Positions 60,073 through 64,000 of a stretch of 64,000 nt of DNA are shown piece by piece. The stretch is from Pseudomonas sp. S30 (GTDB taxonomy: Bacteria > Pseudomonadota > Gammaproteobacteria > Pseudomonadales > Pseudomonadaceae). Numbering within the stretch: position 1 is the stretch's first letter; the number at the start of each line of letters is the position of its first letter. The stretch is taken from contig NZ_JACVTO010000001.1 of assembly GCF_016518545.1 (NCBI RefSeq), positions 310,001 to 374,000 on the forward strand. The letters are read 5' to 3'. Both the position numbers and the translations under genes were made by a program. The notes under the pieces were generated by a model. The model saw only the letters and a list, made by a program, of their open reading frames with translations. It ran no database searches and was not told the DNA's origin.

Positions 60073-60918
60073 ATGTTGAACAGCCTCAAGAGCATTGCTT
60101 TCGTGATCGATGAAACCCAGCGCGGCTCGCGCGTGGCCGACCAGGCGGCGATCCTGGCGCGCGAGCATGGCGCGCACCTGATCGGCATCTACAGCGCGCC
60201 CAACCCGGCGGTCACCACCAGCGGCAGCTTTGCGGTCGGCGAACAGGCGATCCGCGAGGTCATCGAGGGGGTACGCGCCGCGCACGAGCGCAAGGCCCTG
60301 GCGGCCAGCCGCTATCTGACCGCGCTCTCCCAGAAGTACGGCCTGCGCGTCGAGTTCCGGGTCATTTGGCGCGAGACCGACCGACTGGAGCTGCTGCCGC
60401 ATGCGCTGCATTGCGACCTCATCCTGGTGTCCCACCCCCCGCCGCCCTCGCTGCCGGGACTGCACGCCGACCGCATCCTGCTGGCCGCTGGCACGCCGGT
60501 CCTGATCATCCCGGAACGCTGGCAGGGCGAACACGTCGGCAGGCACATCGTGCTGGCCTGGAACGGAAGCCGGGAGGCGCGCCAGGGCATCAGCGATGCC
60601 ATGCCTTTCGTCGCGCATTCGGAATGGGTCAAGGTGCTGGTGATCGATGCCGAGGAGGCGCCTGACCGCCATGGTGCCGAGCCAGGGACCGACATCGCCC
60701 ACTACCTGGCGCGCCACGACGCGCGGGTGGAGGTCGAGCGCATCGAATCCGGCGATGCGACCGTGGCCGAGGCGATCCTCGACTTCATCGGGACGGCCGG
60801 GGCGGACCTGCTGGTGATCGGTGCCTACAGCCGCGGGCGCTTGTCCGAGCTGCTGCTGGGCGGTGTGACCCGCGCACTGCTGTCCGAAACGCCAGTGCCG
60901 CTGTTGATTTCCCGATGA
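60073..60918 (+). CDS. Tandem universal stress protein
   Basis: This 281-residue protein has two UspA-like domains. The first (residues 5-145) starts SIAFVIDETQRGSRVADQAA. The second (about 150-281) has HIVLAWNGSREARQGISDAM and the ATP-binding-type motif GADLLVIGAYSRGRLSELLL followed by GVTRALLSETPVPLLISR. Two-domain forms are typical of proteobacterial stress proteins. It probably acts in stress survival in the cytoplasm. It lies 66 bases after the pagL-like gene. Confidence 0.88.
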   Translation: MLNSLKSIAFVIDETQRGSRVADQAAILAREHGAHLIGIYSAPNPAVTTSGSFAVGEQAIREVIEGVRAAHERKALAASRYLTALSQKYGLRVEFRVIWRETDRLELLPHALHCDLILVSHPPPPSLPGLHADRILLAAGTPVLIIPERWQGEHVGRHIVLAWNGSREARQGISDAMPFVAHSEWVKVLVIDAEEAPDRHGAEPGTDIAHYLARHDARVEVERIESGDATVAEAILDFIGTAGADLLVIGAYSRGRLSELLLGGVTRALLSETPVPLLISR

Positions 60919-61221
60919 CGATGGCAGTGCCCGCATTGCTCTGGCAGCCTTGCGCCATACAGGGCCCGCCATCTCCAGACAGGTGCCGCGCGGAACCGAG
61001 CACCCCGGCACCTGTGCGCCATGTTCCCCTTGCATGGCGCATCGGATCGGCTTTGTCTCCCCCCAAGGCTGATCCCTGCCGCCAAGCCAGGCGGCTCGAC
61101 CGTCGTGATGACGGCCGGCGCGCAGAGGCGGGCAGCGCCCCCTCTGCGCCTTCTAATTTCGTGGGTTGGGCCGTGTGATGCCAGGCACCGCGGCCCCTCC
61201 CTCTGTGCGGACAACGACGCC
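60919..61221 (+). other. Intergenic stretch with nothing recognised
   Basis: Short open frames are present, but none has a good ribosome site or family-like residues. No clear terminator or repeat is seen. Confidence 0.4.
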
Positions 61222-62269
61222 ATGCACACCACGCGCAGGCGCCGCGGCTCAACCGCTGCGGTCTTGGCGCCCATGAGGCCGGCCAGCACCGTCGCCTCCG
61301 CCGATCGGACAGCTCTCGTGCTCTCGGGCGGCGGCGCGCGGGCCGGCTATCAGGTCGGCGTGCTCCGGGCGCTGGCTGCCTTGCACCGCGAGGCATGCGG
61401 CGCCGATACGCCCAGCCCGTTCGGCATCCTGTGCGGCACGTCCGCCGGCGCGATCAACGCCGCAGCCTTGGCCTGCCGGTCGGACCGCTTCAGCGCCGCA
61501 GTCGAAGCGATCGCCGAGGTCTGGCGTGACTTCCGCGCCGGGGACATCTATCGCGCCGATGCGTTGGGCGTGGCCCGCAGCGGTGCGCAGTGGCTGACCA
61601 TGATGTCCGTAGGGTGGATGCTCGCGCCCTGGCGCAGGCCTCGCCCTCGCTCGCTGCTGGACAACACGCCACTGGCAGGCCTGCTGCCGTTCTGGACACC
61701 GCTGGAGCAACTGCCGCGCATGCTGGCGCAGGGGCATCTGCGGGCGCTGGCCATCCGCGCCGATTTCGCCCGCGATCCATGTGGGCGCTGAGCGCCTGCT
61801 CATCGTCGGTGTCGGGCGCATGCATGAGCCGCGGGGACGGATTGTGCGTGACAGCGGTTATCCGACGCTGGCCCAAGTGGGCGGGCATGCACTCTCGAGC
61901 ATCTTCCTGGACAGTCTGGGGGTCGACATCGAGCGCATGGAACGGATCAACCGTACGTTGGCTTCGATGACAGAGGAGCAGCGTCGTACGATGTCGTTGA
62001 AACCTGTGCAGGCGCTGGTCATCGCGCCGAGCGAACGTATCGATGAGATCGCCGCGCGCCATCAGAAACACCTGCCGAGGCCTGTTCGCGCCTTGCTGCG
62101 TGGAGTCGGCTCCTCCAACGCGAGCGGTGATTTGCGCAGCGCAGCGCTGGCGAGCTACCTCCTGTTCGAGGCACGCTTCACCCAGGAGCTGATGGCGCTG
62201 GGCGAGCGCGACACCCTGCAGCGTCGCGATGACGTGCTTGCCTTCTTCGGCTGGAGGATGCATCCATGA
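61222..62269 (+). pseudogene. Patatin-like phospholipase, broken by internal deletion and frameshift
   Basis: The first frame (61222-61791) carries the oxyanion loop VLSGGGARAGYQVGVLRALA and nucleophile motif CGTSAGAINAAAL, then LLDNTPLAGLLPF, but stops after ALAIRADFARDPCGR. The second frame (from 61781) carries the family C-terminus: GAERLLIVGVGRMHEPRG, GHALSSIFLDSLGVDIERM, RPVRALLRGVGS. The missing middle, about 70-80 residues in intact homologues, includes the catalytic Asp of the Ser-Asp dyad (DGG/DGS). Neither part can be an active lipase. Confidence 0.85.
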
Positions 62270-62578
62270 GCGCACCCGCAGTTGCCATGTACTGTCGCAA
62301 ATCTGCCCAGGTTGCTTGCCCTGCACCGGGGCCAGCATCGCGACGCCCAGCATCCAAAGTGGAACCTGCTACCCGTCAGCCTTCCCCCTCTTGCGCCAAG
62401 CCCCCGGCGTTCATACCGTCGATGGCAACGGGCCCTCGTCGGCCTGGATCGCGGCTCCTCCGGTCGTCCCCACCCGCCTCACTTGCCTATTGCTCAACTA
62501 AACTTGATATTTTTTGCGCTCAAGCGCACGTGCACTTGTAACTGACGACTTACGGCGATACTCACCAGAGGATAGATT
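62270..62578 (+). promoter_or_regulatory. Upstream region of the TetR gene with a palindrome
   Basis: No gene is seen. Near the 3' end the sequence becomes AT-rich (AACTTGATATTTTTT) and holds a perfect TGCGCT-CA-AGCGCA palindrome (62515-62528), which could be a TetR autoregulatory site. It does not resemble the CCGACC operator before the efflux operon. Confidence 0.45.
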
Positions 62579-63190
62579 TTGACTACGAAAGCCAATGAAC
62601 AGCCATCCAGCGGTGCCGCGCCGAAACGCCCTCAGGCGCGTGGCGTGAAGCGCGCCCGGATGCTCTTGGATGTCGCAACCGAGTTGTTCATCAGCAAAGG
62701 TATCGATGAAACAACTATCGATGACATCGTCGGCAAGGCCGGCATCGCCAAGGGTACGTTCTATCACCACTACGACTCCAAGGCCACGTTGCTGCTCGCA
62801 ATACACGACGCGGTGATGGAGGACTTTGAAGATTACGTCGCAGCCGCGCTTTCGAAGTGTCCCCCTGACGACTTACTCGCTCGTCTGGATGCCTGGCTCA
62901 AAGCGACTTATGAGGCCTATGTTCAGATGCTTCCCAGTCAGGACATCGCATTCTCCAGCGAGGGTTTCCGGTGGTCACCTCGGGGGAACAAGCACTTTGA
63001 GGATCTGGTGCAACTGATCCACGAGGGCGTGAAGAAGGAGCTTTGGAATGTGAAGGATCCCTACAAGGCCGCGATCTTCATCGAGCGGGGCATGATCGGC
63101 GTCATCGATGACCGGGCCGTGATGGGCAAGGATCTCAAAGGCGGCTTGCGTGAGCTCGTCGAGCTTGCACGGCGCGTACTCGTACAGTGA
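62579..63190 (+). CDS. TetR/AcrR-family transcriptional regulator
   Basis: This 203-residue protein has an N-terminal TetR helix-turn-helix (ARMLLDVATELFISKGIDET, TIDDIVGKAGIAKGTFYHHY, about residues 25-72) and a helical ligand domain with no near match known to me. It starts at TTG with AGAGGA eight bases before. It is the nearest TetR gene to the RND operon, but about nine kilobases from its operator; control of that operon is possible, not shown. It overlaps or abuts the start region of the DUF2789 gene. Confidence 0.88.
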   Translation: MTTKANEQPSSGAAPKRPQARGVKRARMLLDVATELFISKGIDETTIDDIVGKAGIAKGTFYHHYDSKATLLLAIHDAVMEDFEDYVAAALSKCPPDDLLARLDAWLKATYEAYVQMLPSQDIAFSSEGFRWSPRGNKHFEDLVQLIHEGVKKELWNVKDPYKAAIFIERGMIGVIDDRAVMGKDLKGGLRELVELARRVLVQ

Positions 63191-63204
63191 AACCAGGAGC
63201 AGCC

Positions 63205-63468
63205 ATGAACAAGCCAGTACCTCGCATGACTAACCTATTCCTTCAACTCGGGCTGCCCGCCGATGAAGCCTCGATCGCGCAGTTCATTGGCACACATCAA
63301 TTGCCCAGCGGCGTCGAATTTACGGAGGCACCATACTGGTCCGACGCCCAGCGCCAGTTCCTGTCCGAACAGATCAAGGCGGATGCCACGTGGGCTATCG
63401 TGGTGGATCAGCTGAATGAATCTTTGCACGAGGAAGCCGTTCAGGGCGGAGGTCGCCTATCGAGCTAG
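63205..63468 (+). CDS. DUF2789 family protein
   Basis: This 87-residue protein has MTNLFLQLGLPADEASIAQF, then APYWSDAQRQFLSEQIKADA and TWAIVVDQLNESLHEEA, the conserved pattern of DUF2789, a family of small gammaproteobacterial proteins of unknown function. The ATG at 63205 with AGGAG is preferred to a GTG six codons earlier that overlaps the TetR stop. It is probably co-transcribed with the TetR gene. Confidence 0.8.
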   Translation: MNKPVPRMTNLFLQLGLPADEASIAQFIGTHQLPSGVEFTEAPYWSDAQRQFLSEQIKADATWAIVVDQLNESLHEEAVQGGGRLSS

Positions 63469-63490
63469 GCGTACTTGGCACCCGGCCGAA

Positions 63491-64000
63491 CTATCGATCT
63501 GTCCGGGCGACACTCGCGCTCCATTCGATGCTCCGAGCTGCTGCGATGTCTGCAAGGATCGAGAGCGCAAGCGAACTCGAATCCCGTGCGCGAGCAAACA
63601 GCCCAATCGGTGCTTTGATGCGCGCCACATCCTCGCTGGAGTAGCCAAGTCGCCTCAGTGTCTCACCCCTGCGCTGATGTGCTCTGCTGCTGCCCAGTGC
63701 CCCGAAATAGAACGGCGCTGAGGCGAGGCCGGCGCGCAGTGCAGGCATTTCAAGATCGGGATCGTGAAAGAGCACCGCGAGCGCTGTGTCAGCGTCGATG
63801 AGCTGTTGGGCGACGTCCTCATCACAGGTGGAGTAGGCATGTACCTCGAAACCAACTGCCCGAGCCAGCCGAGACAATGCCTCGACTTCGATGGACCTGC
63901 CATAGATCACTAAGCAGATAGGGGGACGGATGACCGTAATAAATCGGTTCTCGTGCCACCCGGTGCCGGCAACTTGCTCTACACAATCCAGGCTTTCGCG
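63491..64000 (-). CDS. XdhC/CoxI family protein, C-terminal part (start outside the window)
   Basis: This frame is open on the minus strand from the window edge to the stop at 63491; 169 residues are visible and the start lies beyond 64000. The Rossmann-type C-terminal domain of XdhC is seen: VIRPPICLVIYGRSIEVEAL, LAVLFHDPDLEMPALRAGLA, SAPFYFGALGSSRAHQRRGE and IKAPIGLFARARDSSSLALS. XdhC-type proteins deliver a sulfurated molybdenum cofactor to xanthine-dehydrogenase-like enzymes. The glycine-rich loop is altered (IYGRSIEVEA). Its neighbours would show which enzyme it serves. Confidence 0.78.
   Translation of the reverse strand, partial: RESLDCVEQVAGTGWHENRFITVIRPPICLVIYGRSIEVEALSRLARAVGFEVHAYSTCDEDVAQQLIDADTALAVLFHDPDLEMPALRAGLASAPFYFGALGSSRAHQRRGETLRRLGYSSEDVARIKAPIGLFARARDSSSLALSILADIAAARSIEWSASVARTDR

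Noticed and set aside
61781..62269. The patatin C-terminal frame as an independent gene
   Set aside because: It continues the patatin family sequence of the upstream frame and has no ribosome site of its own.

Overview
The window is a high-GC proteobacterial sequence (beta- or gamma-proteobacterial in style; the host species cannot be named). From 1 to about 45.4 kb it carries a large part of an integrative and conjugative element of the PFGI-1 / ICEclc / PAGI-2 class. The evidence is the conserved run of conjugation genes (PilL-like, TIGR03759, lytic transglycosylase, TIGR03765, TraD, TIGR03747, RAQPRD, TIGR03758, TIGR03745, TIGR03750, TIGR03746, TIGR03749, TIGR03752, TIGR03751, VirB4-type ATPase, DsbA-like) and the DNA-processing genes before them (ssb, topB). 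No integrase, attachment site, tRNA or CRISPR array was seen.

Layout. 0-5.1 kb: end of an upstream ICE gene, ssb, topB and a C5 cytosine methyltransferase. 5.1-23 kb: a chain of small accessory genes (among them DUF3085-, DUF3577- and DUF3275-like genes, a DUF6094-like N6-adenine methyltransferase and an SNF2-like helicase). Nearly every one is preceded by a related hairpin leader, and four are preceded by a longer five-stem leader whose stems co-vary between copies. This chain is interrupted at 8.9-13.2 kb by a LysR / two cupins / carboxymuconolactone-decarboxylase-like / MFS cassette bounded by terminators. 23.2-29.3 kb: first half of the type IV secretion and coupling genes. 29.3-36.7 kb, opposite strand: a defence island made of a PIN/HTH toxin-antitoxin pair, a complete type III CBASS operon (TRIP13-like AAA+, two HORMA-type proteins, CD-NTase, NucC nuclease) and an SMC/Rad50-like zinc-hook ATPase. 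36.9-45.4 kb: second half of the secretion genes.

After 45.4 kb the expected last conjugation genes (TIGR03757/03756/03755 types) are absent and a different cargo begins. First is an amine or amino-acid catabolic set (APC permease, FAD oxidase, cupin, methylmalonate-semialdehyde dehydrogenase) facing a PucR regulator across a perfect 15-bp hairpin. Next come an NmrA-like reductase and a small unknown gene, divergent from a complete RND efflux operon (MFP, pump, outer-membrane factor) with a clear sigma70 promoter and operator-like palindrome. A PagL-like lipid A deacylase, a tandem universal stress protein, a broken patatin gene, a TetR regulator, a DUF2789 protein and an XdhC-like gene running off the end follow.

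How it works together: ssb, topB and the accessory block serve ICE DNA processing and probably its regulation. The T4SS and TraD export the element, the CBASS/TA/ATPase island protects the host (and so the element) from phage, and the catabolic and efflux cassettes are adaptive cargo. The least-explained signal is the repeated, co-varying leader RNA family in the accessory block.
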